Below, one piece after another: positions 47,996-59,500 of a stretch of DNA of 64,000 nucleotides. A program made the position numbers and the translations under genes. The stretch is from Mugil cephalus (Eukaryota; Chordata; Actinopteri; Mugiliformes; Mugilidae): positions 2,087,501 through 2,151,500 of the forward strand of contig NC_061781.1 of assembly GCF_022458985.1 (NCBI RefSeq). The letters are read 5' to 3'. The notes beneath the pieces were generated by a model. The model was not told the DNA's origin and did no database searches. It saw only the letters and a program-made list of their open reading frames with translations. The number at the start of each line of letters is the position of its first letter. Position 1 is the stretch's first letter.

Positions 47996-49697
47996 AACAT
48001 AAATTGGAAGTCTAACTGCTTAGCTCGCTAACGCTTTGCAGAATTAAGTGCATGTCTGCTTTGAGTGACATGTCACCCATCAAGCTGTCATTGTATTTCC
48101 TATCAACCAAGTGCCAGAGTCCAGAGTGAGGACAGATGATAGACTTCTAAACTTCTAAAACAATTTTTGTTTCTGAATCTCATGTGATCTACTGTTCTAT
48201 GGGGAGCTCTACTTGCTTTGGCTTCATTTTAGCTGTCATAGCGTCCTCTTTTTATATATAGCATCTATCATACAAAATACCATGGAAAAAGAAAGAAGTG
48301 GGTGGGTGAGCAAAATTTGGGATGGTTAGGGATGATTCGTGCTTTTTTTCTTAATTGTTTTTAAAAATACTATTGATTTTTTAATGCTGATTTGAAACTA
48401 ATTGTAGTAGCTAGATGTGAATAGTTGTTGCGCGGTGGATGCTGCAGTGTGTCGCTCGATGGTTTCTATGTATCAGCTGGATTGTTTTTAATGTGACGCT
48501 ACACAAGTGTGAGCAATCTGGGTGATTAAAGTACTAAATAAAGTATCGATCTAATATTTTTTTCAGTCTTTGCGCTGGAAACCATCAACCGTGTCTGGCA
48601 ACCCTGGGACTAAAATATTCAGAGAATAAAAATAATAATTATAATAACAGATGGCACATCAAAAACATGTTTGACATGCCATAATTTGATATTTCCTCTT
48701 CACATCGAAATGCATGAATGATAACTGTGACACAAAAAAAAATAAAAAATTATTATATTTCCTCATATAAATAAAATGGCACCTGGATTTGCAAAGAATC
48801 AGCAGATAGATTTTGTCTTTCTGAAAAACATAATAATCTCTAATCTACAATATATATATTACCATATAACATGTTTGGGCCATTTCTTTAGATTTTATGC
48901 ATGTAGATTTTAATATTAAAAAAAAATTTGATTAAATTATTAAATTTTACTGTCTAACCTCTGTAGGTTTATTGTTACCCTTTAACACACAAGTACTCTG
49001 TAAATCCACTTTAATTTGGGAACAACTATTTTCCCCAAATATATATGAATTTATGAGCAGCTGGTGCAAACCGATCCAGTAACTGACACGTTTCTACACT
49101 GGCCAGGTTAACAGAAACAATCATTTAAAAAAGAAAATGTCCTTAACCCCCCCGTCGCGCCGCTCCATTTTCTTTCCGTGACCCGACATATACCCACACC
49201 TCTGCCTAATTCACAACACATTGCCTCTTGGTAAAAACCAGCCTACTAACACAAACCCCATTGTCAGGAGGACTGTAAAAGTATGGAGAAAAACAAACCA
49301 TAAATACACGTGAAAATATGCTGCGGGACTGGCAGAGTGTTCGCATTCATGAGAGGGCTTGTTGGGAGAGCGATTTGTTTTAATGAAAAAGTCATTCCTG
49401 GGGAGAGGAAAGCTCCCGGCTGCAGGCTGTTTGTGCATGGCTTAAGTTTCTTCTGCGTAATAAAAGCACCAGGACTCAGAGTATCTACGTGTGTGTGTGC
49501 ATTGTCTCAACTGTGGAGTATAGGAACGCTAAGTAGGCAGCCAGGTTTGGAGGCCCAGACTCAGTGGAGCAGTCAATCAAAACTGAATTCTGTGAGAAGA
49601 TGTCTGGAGGTATAGCTTCATCCTTATTCTCCGCTCTGTTTCTCTTCTTCTACTTATCTGTCCTTGATTCCACTAACGGCAAATGTTTGTCTTCCAG

Positions 49698-49906
49698 ATT
49701 GTGTTGGATTAAGACAGCGAGGGATGGAGCGACCTGACGAAGCAGCTTCTCACAGCAGGTCGCTCACGTTCACCTTCCACTGCACAAACAGGAAGTAAAG
49801 ACACATCTCTTCTTCGTAGTAAACCTGTATAAAAAAGAAAATAACAAGCACGACGTGACGCTTCGGACATCCCGTGAGCAACCAGAGCCTCGGGGTGGCC
49901 CCAACC
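49698..49906 (+). other. Putative ndp 5' UTR (start of exon 2) with an upstream ORF
   Basis: TTTGTCTTCCAG at 49686-49697 is a good acceptor before the coding start. The implied 5' UTR contains an ATG at 49724 opening a 24-codon frame that stops at 49798, well before the ndp ATG at 49907. Confidence 0.4.
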
Positions 49907-52900
49907 ATGAAAACTTCAGCCGCCATGGGCCCCCCGTCTGGCCTCCTGCTGGTCCTGATGTGCTGCCCCCTGCTGGGTTTGGTGCAGTCTGCCAGCAGCA
50001 ACAAGGCCAGCGACAATGGACACCAACACCTGATAGACACCGACCCGGAGCGTTGCATGAGGCACCACTTTGTGGAGACCATCACACACCCGATTTATAA
50101 ATGCAACTCCAAGGTAAAATGCACTGGAAATTATGATCTACTGGAAATGCAATTTATTCAATATTAACCTATCCCTCATCTCTTTACTAAAATATGTTGG
50201 ATTCATGTTAATGCATATTTAAAGAAATCTTAATTTGTGGGGGAAAATTAAAAATATATATATAAAAAATGTCTAATCAACCAAAGTCTTTGCGACCCCC
50301 CTGCAGTGCCTGCGCAGGCACCCTTGGGGCCATGGACCCCCTGTTGAAGACCTATGATCTAGATTGAACTATATACTAACTACTGTCTGACTGGCTTCAT
50401 TTTCCAGGCTAAAGTTAGTTGTGATTTTGCTGCTTTGTCAAATTTTGGCAGCTTTGGCGCTCGTCATACGAAAGTGCCATACAAAGTCTGGTATACTGTG
50501 CTGTAGGTTTTAAAAGCATCCATTTAAGTGTACAGACAAATCCCCTCTCGTTAGGAAGTTCTTTAAAGTAACAGGGCAGCTGACAAATGACCTCATTTGT
50601 GACAAAATTTCAAATGAAACCCCCAAAGTCCCCAAAGCGGAGGCCGTCAATAAAAAAATAAACAAACTCTCCGGTCATTAATCTCACGGTTCTCTCCGTC
50701 TACTATTAGCCTTGTTGCCCCCAGAAGGCCTCCTCCTACTGTAGCTCAGCCCAGTGTCTTCCCTTCTCTGTTTTTATCTCCATCATTTGGATGAGTTTTG
50801 TTCTTCAGAGAGGGTGTGTATACGTGTGTATGTGTGGTGCTGGACATGGGCCACACTGCAGACATATTCTGCACTTCAGCTGGGAGTGGGTTTTTTGGCC
50901 GAGCTGGGACCGTTTTCCCTGGTCCGCCTGCTCTCTCCTGCCTCTGCCAGCAGCTTGAAGGAAGAGAGCTGAAGAAAGACGGAGGGGAAGCGCGGAGAGT
51001 GAGTTCATTTAAAGACGACAATGACCCGCAGACTCTGATTGGTTTCCTCTCTTTTGTCGTTTGCTATGCAGTTGTTCTGTGAGCGACATGTTCCTTGGTC
51101 TTTTTTTAAATATTCTGACTCTTGAGTCCATGGAACAGGTGGCCAAAGATTCAGCTCAGGCGACAGTACACAGAGAAACAGCCTTTACACTAAGGGTTGT
51201 ATACGCTTTAAGCATCAAGTTGACTAATCACTGATCATGTGAGAATAACAACATGGACGCCTCCTAGGAGACAGGTGAGGTGTCCAGTCAGTCATTGCAG
51301 CAAACTAGTATTCAGTGTGTGGAAATACTTCACTAAAGATGAAGCCCAAACTACTGTGATCTCCCATCTAACAACACACTATGGAGTTCTATTAAATGTT
51401 AGTGATGGTGCTGAGTCGCAGCCTGTTTTTGTAAAGGCTATGCATATCTGTAGCTCATAGTATGTAGCACATGACCTGTCTTCTCAGCATATGCATTCAG
51501 GTCAAGAAATTAGATTTCATTTTCATTACTAGGTTATTATTAGTGACATCATCAGAGCAGTTGAACTAGTGGGAGTCAACTTTTCATCACGTAATTGTCG
51601 ACTTTAATAAGAAATGAACATGTTTTGAGTACAAAGTCGGTGTCTTTGTTTAGAGAGAAGTGATTGGGACACATTCTGCTCCTCTCCCAGTTCAGAGATC
51701 AGCTCAGACAATGCGAAAACAGTTAAATCAGAAGAGAGAAAGAAAATAACTTCTTTTTTCCCCCAACAACCCCAGATTTTTTCTTTATTGATTTTCACTC
51801 CTTTAACAAATCAAACACCCCACATACTGTAAGTTCTATTCTCTGTTCCAAGAAGTAAAATCAATACAGAAATTAAGAAAAATAAATCAAGGTTTACAGG
51901 TAGCCGTGAACAATAAAGTAAGTCGCTCTTCTGCTATCACATCCTTTCACTCTTGGAATTCACCCCATTTGACTTTCAATTATTTTCATGTATATCTTAG
52001 CTTACATTTTTTTCTGTATGACTGAAAAGAGTCAACCCAGTTTAACCTTTTCTGCATGGAATCAACATATGGACCTCATTAAAGCTCAGACTTGTGAATT
52101 ATGAGGTTTGTGACAAATCAGCTGGAGAAAGTCGGATGCTCCGTCTAACAATACCTGCAAAATGTATTCAGAGATTCACCTCCAAACTGAGAGCCCATAT
52201 CGCCTGGAGCAAACTTCTTATCCCTGTTAGCATTCATCCCACTTTTTTTCATTGGACGTGACCTAAGCTCCCTTTAAATTGCCTTTTTAACAAATTGATC
52301 AAATATTTTCAAGGTTTCCTTGTGTTTCCTTGTTTCTTAATATATATCTTATTCTCTCCCCTGACAAACTTTGTGCCATGTTCCTGATCCATGCACCAGT
52401 TCAAAGAACTACCGTACTTCTTTTTGCAGAGTTGACAAATCGGTGTTCTTAGGGTTCTGTCAAATCTGAGGTAGAACTCCAGGAAGGACATCAATAAATG
52501 ACACACACAGGACGTAAACTGGATAAAATACTGAAAGTCACTTTAATGGAACCCAGACCTAAAGACGCAGCTGTCGCTGTTAATTTGACATGTGAATTAA
52601 AGATAGTTAAAGAGAACCCAGTCAAATTAATGAAACAGAAATATGCTGGTGTATTTATTTAATCATTTGTTCACATCTGTGAGCTGCAAGATTAAGCAAA
52701 TCATTGTTTTCCTCAGTGGCTACAGCAGCTTGGAGGAATTTAACCCATTCCTCAGAACAGAACCACTTCAGCTATGAGATGATTGTGGGTTTCCTCACAT
52801 GAACTGATGCTTCAGGTCCTTCCACAACATTTCTGTTGGATTAAGGTCAGGACTTTGACTTGGCCTTGACTTGGTTCCTAAACATTCATCTTGTTGTTCT

Positions 52901-55499
52901 TTAACCTTTCTTTTGTAGAATGACTTGTGTTCTTGGGCTCATTGTCGTCCTCCATGACCCAGTTTCTCTTCACATTCAGCTCATGGACACATGTCCTGAA
53001 ATGTTCTTTTTGAATTCTCTGGTAGGATTCAAAATTGATTGGATTCTTTTTGTCTACTTTCAGGACTTGTGTTAAATCTGCTGATGTTTTGGGTTGTTTT
53101 ATGCAGAACTGCAGAAAATGAAGTAGAAATAATGCAAAACTTTTTTTAAAGCGCCACTGTAAAATTTCAGTTGAGGTCAAAGAGTTTCTTTATCAGCAGA
53201 TGGAGTATGCTTCTGAAATCTGCACCTTCTTGTCACGCTTACATTTTTTTTAGTAGAAGCCAAAGTAATAAATTGCTTATACTGTCTGGCCAGCTGTCCA
53301 AAACCAAGAATAAATACAGTTAAAACAAAGCACATTCTCACATTTATGAAACTCACATTTCGGCTCTGTAAGTGACTCTCACAATAAACTAATCATTTAG
53401 TTGTCAGTTAATATCATATTAACTGACAAGGACACCAAACACATTGCACTGAATTAGTTGAACACCAATCTGAAATGGAAGTGATTTAATTCTGTACAGT
53501 TTTTTCACAGCTAAACTACAGAAATAAATCTTGATTTTACATTAATACACAGATAAATAATTTATCTATATAATATATAAATGCAATAGGCTCCAACAAC
53601 CCCCGTGACCCTAGTGCCGGATTAAGCAGTACGGAAGATGAGATGAGAATATATAAATGCATAACTGGTATATTCATGATTATAGTTGAATTTTCTCAGT
53701 AGGGTGATGCCACATCCCTTGTTTTGATTCTTTAAGAACTTTTTTATGAATCACTGCCTTGGTAAAAACATGAATAGATGAATGACAGTCCATTGTATCT
53801 GTGTTTTAGCCGGTCATGAATGAAATGAGGTGCAGGAAAGGTGTAGACAGAGGGGAGGCTTGGTTTGATAAGCCTGATCCCCAGCCAGGACAAAGACAAA
53901 TGGTCTTAAAGTGGCGACAACGCTCCTGCTGTGTGGTGTGTGTGTGTGCGTCACCCTGTCATGGCCCCAGACAGGCTTTTGTCAAAGCGGGTACACGGGT
54001 GGCGACACGCAGCAGCTGACAGAAGGACATGACACAGGAGTCTGTTTAGGGAGGCGACAGGAATGCAGTGACCCACAGAGGAATGCCTGGTCGGACGGTC
54101 CCGACACTAATCAGGCCGGCGCTTTGTATGTGCATGCATGTGTGTGTGTGTGTGTGTTTGAGCTCCAGCTCAGGGAAGGTTTGATACAGAGATTTGATCC
54201 AAAAACACTAATGAAAGGAAACTGGATTGTCTTGAAGATGTTTCATCCAAGTAGCTTGTTCAGTTCTTAAAGTGTGGTGGTAGAGTTGTGGTTTAAATAG
54301 GAACATGTTACCTGTCATTATGGGGGAAACTGTTTGACCCTGTCCTCTTTCTCCAGTGAATGGTTCTCTAAAACCCCATTGTAAGTCTGAAGGAGATGAA
54401 ACATCTTGAGGACAGGTGTCCAGACTGCGTTGTAGGCTGATGGCAGGTTATATCTCAGTCAGAGAAGTTCATTTTATTATTTTATTTTTTATTTTGATGT
54501 ACATAGGCCAGGCATAACATTATGACCACCGACAGGAGAAGTAAATAACATTGACCATCCTCTTCTAGGAAAACTTTGGACTTGACATTCATGTGGATGT
54601 TAGAGATGTACCCACCTAGACCAGACCAGACACCCCCGCTGCTGACACACATACTAAAATGGTTTAGGAACAACTCAAAAAACATGAAGAACAGCACAAA
54701 GTGTTGACCTGGCCTCCAAACTCACTAGATCCCAAACTGATCAAGTATCTGTGGGATGATCCACAGAGGCTCCTCCCCTCAAAGCCCCCCAATAACTACA
54801 TCCTGTTACCAGATACCACAGGACACCCACAGAAGGCCCATGTCCATTCTCTGATGAGACAAGGGACACCACTGCAAAATTAGGCCATAATGTTAAGCCT
54901 GATTGGTGTAGGTGCATAAAAGTTCAGTTGCCTGTCTTTGGTGATTTGGATCCACCCTGACCTGGATGAGTGTGAACCTTCACAGACATACAGAGGTTTT
55001 ACTTTGTCACAGTAAAAAAAGCCTCTTGTGAATGTCTGTGCAGCCCTGAGCTCTGCAGCAGGTGTAGGAATGTGTGTCTGGGTCTTTTTCTTATCTCTGG
55101 TTTTGCAGGTGCAAGGCCCAGACTCTCGCAGCCCAAACAGCTCCGACTCAGACACTGCCTCATTGTACTGGGAGACTCCCTTTCTCATCCCCGACCGAGC
55201 CTGAAGGTCACAGGAAAGCCTGTGCGAGTGACTTATCTGTATTTTCTTAACTCTCCCACATGCTGTTTTTCCAGATGGTGTTACTGGCACGCTGCGAGGG
55301 CCACTGCAGCCACACCACCCGCTCCGACCCCCTCATCTCCTTTAGCTCGGTGCTAAAGCAGCCCTTCAAGAGCACCTGCTCCTGCTGCCGGCCACACACC
55401 TCCAAGCTGAAGGCAGTGAGGCTGCGTTGCGCCGGCGGGACTCGCATTACGGCCACTTACAGATACATCCTAGCCTGCAACTGTGAGGAGTGCAGCTGA
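49907..55499 (+). CDS. ndp: Norrin (Norrie disease protein), secreted cystine-knot ligand
   Basis: Norrin is a secreted growth factor that activates canonical Wnt signalling through FZD4, LRP5/6 and TSPAN12, and controls retinal vessel growth. Coding exons are 49907-50113 (207 nt) and 55275-55499 (225 nt), joined in phase 0 after CNSK to give 143 residues (human 133). The start is [10 protein letters not shown], followed by a hydrophobic signal core [17 protein letters not shown] second Met at residue 7 is possible. The mature part has [17 protein letters not shown], then [17 protein letters not shown] and a CNCEECS end. All 11 cysteines expected of norrin are present (50, 66, 76, 80, 104, 106, 107, 121, 137, 139, 142), each shifted by 11 from the human numbering. 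Reading exon 2 past 50113 only enters the intron. The exon/intron split is as in mammals. Confidence 0.96.
52640..53180 (-). mobile_element. Tc1-like transposase remnant
   Basis: A minus-strand frame of 100 codons (53180-52878) ends [20 protein letters not shown] and then NNKMNV. This is a recognisable but mutated version of the Tc1-type catalytic segment (QDNDPKHTSK in active members). Sequence to about 52640 continues the C-terminal part out of frame. No terminal repeats are seen. Confidence 0.7.
54500..54910 (+). mobile_element. Internally deleted Tc1/mariner-type element
   Basis: The left end ACATAGGCCAGGCATAACAT continues TATGACCACC. The right end CCATAATGTTAAGCCTGATT is its inverse. 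Inside, [20 protein letters not shown] (54699-54758) matches the transposase C-terminal signature PNSPDLNPIEHLWD. Only about 410 bp remain. Confidence 0.75.
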
Positions 55500-55900
55500 G
55501 CAGGCGGCGGCACCCTCCCAGACCCTCAAGACTCTCAAGATCCAGCATTTTCCTTGGCCGTAGACCTCTCTCTAAAGCTGTCCAGAGCGCTTTGGTTGAT
55601 TATTGGATCGGAAAATTGCCCCGGAGAGGGTTGTTGCTGTCGTTATCTTGGGAGTGATGGTTTGGAGCAATCGTATCTCCTTCACTTGGGCCTAAAAATT
55701 GACCTGCAGCCCCTGGAACTTGAAAACACACAATACCCTGTCTCCCTCATATTGCAGCGTAAACCATGCAATTCTTTTTTTTTTTTTTTTCCAGCTCACG
55801 AGGCCAGACACCACAAACTGCAGCTCCCAAGGGCCAGCTGGAGAAGCACCACACTCATTACAGGCCTTCAAACCACACACGCTCAAAAAGAATTTTAAAA

Positions 55901-56523
55901 AATAAACCACAGTTTGAGAGCTCATTACCAGTATCTGTAACGGCCCTCTCCCTGCTTCCACTTAAGACAAGCGCCACCATCCATTTGACAACAAAACAAC
56001 ACACCACGTTAACTGAGAAAAGATGAGGCTCCACTGCAGGATGTGTGTGGCGGCGGAGGAGGATCCATGAAGGAGCACCTGCAATGTGCATACTCACCCA
56101 ATTAACATTTTACACACTCCCTGCTGACTTTCATCTAGCTGTGTAGGACGTGACTGATGCTGACGGGAGAGCTCGTCAAATGAACAATAAAAATGAAAGG
56201 CACTCTGAGGAGGAGGAAGATGGAGGAAGGCGGTTTGGCTGGGGCGGAGGAGGCACTGATGGGGACTGTCAACAGACTGTCAAGGGTATCAGTGTTGGTT
56301 TGAAATGTAATCTATTATATTTGTGATGTTCCTGTCAACATTATTGAAACTGCAGTTACTATCATGCCGGACTGATAAACTGCTGCTAATGTCTTTCTTG
56401 TGTATTGACTCATCAAAACAACAATGTGTACTCTTACTTCATAGTTGATGAACTGCAACCTCGTATATGTGTCTGTGTGTCTCTTGTGGTCCATCTTTCT
56501 GAATTCGAATAAATTCGAATAAA
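55901..56523 (+). terminator. Candidate ndp polyadenylation signals
   Basis: AATAAA occurs at 55901-55906, 56186-56191, 56508-56513 and 56518-56523, 0.4-1.0 kb after the stop. Which is used cannot be decided from sequence alone. A T-run lies at 55776-55791 in the 3' UTR. Confidence 0.4.
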
Positions 56524-59500
56524 ACTCAGAATTCTAAATATATCCTCTATATTTAGAATTTGAACAAATAAATGAAGAGTTTAATGGAAGCAAAGAAAGA
56601 CCATGTTACCATGAAATATGAAGTCCAAGTGTTTACAGGTCATAACACATCAAGACGAAGGTCAGTTGTTGCCCAGTTTCTGCCTAAGTTTGTGTGTAAA
56701 CCATGAATGTATATAAGTAAGGACAACGCTCCCCCCCTTCCTTCTATGGCCACATTGACACTTCACTTGCCACTTCAGTATGCATCAGAATTATATTAAC
56801 CATCTAAAATGACAGAAACCATCCTTGGAGAAAAAATATTTGACGTATTTCCACTAACATGGAGGAGGTGAAGCTTATGACCTATACTGCAACCAATCAC
56901 CAGGGGGAGCTCTACTGGCTTTGGCGACACTTTTTAGGAGCTGAATGGTTGTCTCTACTCTTGTGGATCAGAGATATGTCTTAAGGATCTAGAGTCAAGA
57001 AGAGAAACAGAAGGCTGCCATCGGGACTATTTATAGACTGCCGTGGCCACTGCACGGCTAGCTCGACAACACCTATACTAATTATCTAGCTAGCTAGCTA
57101 CATAGCTACTACCACAATTTCTACAACAAAAACTACATTTTGAGGCTTTGAACAAATGAAAACTCACAGATAAGGAACAAAGGTCTGCAGGTGACATTAT
57201 AACAAGTAAGGATGAGCTAGCTAAAACAAGACATACTTTAATTTTACTGCATAACAGCTAGTTTTGATCTTCAACATGTTCTTTAACATGTATTTTAGTC
57301 CAGCTCCATTTGAAATAGGCTTTCAACCAGCCACCAGAGGGGGGATGCAGCTATTTTGCTTCACTCCTGTGCACTATCATGTCCTCAATCTTTATAAACA
57401 GTGCATGATGTTGATGTCAGAGAGTAAGATGAAGAATGCTAGTGCATGGGCGAAGCTAGCTCTCTTTGCTGTCAATACTGCTTCACCATCTGGGTTCAAT
57501 CAACACTCCAAGTCCAACGCTTTAAGCCAGCTATCAACGCGGTAAATTCGGTGATAAACATTTGCGCAACAGCACCGAAGTTTTTTTCTTTTCTTATCAC
57601 TACAATTCATCGAATTTCATGGTCCCTAGTAGCCACATCACTGCCGGTCGTCTCTTTTACGAAAGGCAGTAAAAATCTTCAAAAACTTCCGATTTCAAAT
57701 ATTTTAAAGCAAAATCTTTCAGCCGATCACAGCTGAACTTCATCCATGAACTTTATCCAGCTCAGAAACAGCTGTACCGGAGTGAGCATCGACGCTGAAA
57801 TCAAAGGGAAATGAAAAACAGCGATGCCGGATCACATGCACGCATCATTTCCTGTGTGTTCCTTGTGCATGTGAACAACACTTGAATCCATCCCAGGAAC
57901 TTTAACAACCTCACTTATGAAGACGTATGATGTAATTATATTTGGTGGCGAGTCGTAAATAACACTAAACATGATGTAAAATTGAGTTATTGTGGCATTT
58001 CTTTTCTTCCATGGGGTTTTACATCATAATTCCTGCCAGAAACGTGGATATAAAAAGTTGACGGACTTCTGGTTTGGAGGAGAAATTCTAAACATCATGG
58101 CCGCCTTGTAGCTTCATATCAGCATCAGAACTTTTCCCAGTGACTGTGTGGATTAACTCAAAGTGTGACTCTTTATTTTCTTCATGCAGTCTCTCTGTAG
58201 ATTTGTCTTTGTTGTGTCCAGAGCTCGAACGTTTCTGTACTCTGTTCTGGTTTATGAACGTTTCAACTACAATTGACAGCGCGGCTGGCTGCTTCACACA
58301 TGAACCTAATAAAGTCCTTTTTCCCCTTCGACCATGGAGATGAATCCACATTTCTGTGCTGTCTCCTCTCACTGTGTATGTATTTTATCAGCATGCAAAC
58401 GCACATCAGAAGACGAGGGGCATTTTGTTGCACGAGGCGGGAGGTATAATTAGCTGGGGAACTAGTGCAACGCGGTGACAGAAGGCCAAGGTAATGACTG
58501 TCGACTCTTCTCTTTTTGGGCCTGGAAACATGAAGGAGACGGCTGGCAACTTGCAGACTTTCTAATTAAAGTATCATTCGTCAAATGTAGGTTTTCATCT
58601 CAGCCAGTTTCCAGGTGCGAGGCGGTCTGGCGGGCACATGTGCTCTCTCTTTTTTTTTTTTTCGACCAGACATCCCATATTTATTTATTCATTCCTTATC
58701 CTAATCATGACCGTGCAAGCGGTTAATAAAAATCACTCGAGTGGCGTTTTATTGGACCGAGCTGCAGGTGCGTCGTCGTTAGGGAAAAAAAGAAATTCAC
58801 CTCTGTGTGTTCAGCATTCCTTTATAATGCCAGACGTGAAACATGGACGGTGGCCATGTGCCGGAGGGCTCACTGTGTGACTATTAACTGCGTTTGCATT
58901 TGTGGCGGAGCAGAGGTTTGTGTTCACTCTGTCAGCACATACTTAACGAGGAAAATATGAATATTTTGGGCAGAAACTCTAAACATGTCAAACAATAATC
59001 GGAAAACTGTGACCGAGTTATGAGTGTGGGCTTGTTTTCACCTTGCAATGCAACTTGTTTTGCTTTCCTCCTGTCCCCACTCAGCAAAGAAAGACTAATT
59101 ACATTTCATTCTGTGCAGAAGTATTTACCAGAAGTTATCTGAAGTTAATGAGTCTATATTAAGTCCATATCAATCAAACCAGAGAGAATTTCAAACTAAA
59201 ACAGCTGAAGTTTTGGAAGATTTCCACTTAATTATCTGGCATCAGAAAGTGTATCTGCTGTGATGCATGAACATGCTGTCTGATGATTAGATCAACCAAA
59301 TCAAATTTAGTAAATGGAAGATTAATTGACTTAAAAGGCTCAGAAATTGGGATGGAAAAGTTTCCAGTTTGAAATCCAAAATACAAAAAATGATGGATTG
59401 ATTAATGTTTGCCACTTCTCTCCCAGAGGTCCACTCTCCCAGAGGTCACTCCAGTGACTGCTGACTGCAAGCTGAGCTCTTTGATAACCGCCAGTTTACC

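Larger units (their letters stand above)
50114..55274 (+). other. ndp coding intron, 5.2 kb
   Basis: Contains a Tc1-like relic (52640-53180), a second Tc1/mariner-type element (54500-54910), a short GT run (about 54138-54158) and otherwise unremarkable sequence. Open frames at 50746-51082 and 54880-55290 are on wrong strands or frames. Confidence 0.6.

Noticed and set aside
49874-49906. GTG-initiated N-terminal extension of norrin (12 extra residues)
   Set aside because: Vertebrate nuclear genes start at AUG almost always, and the ATG at 49907 is directly followed by a signal-peptide-like sequence.
52878-53180. 100-codon minus-strand frame as a host gene
   Set aside because: Its end is a mutated Tc1-type transposase catalytic segment and the frame breaks afterwards.
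54880-55290. 136-codon minus-strand open frame
   Set aside because: It overlaps a transposon end and ndp exon 3 on the wrong strand and has no recognisable features.
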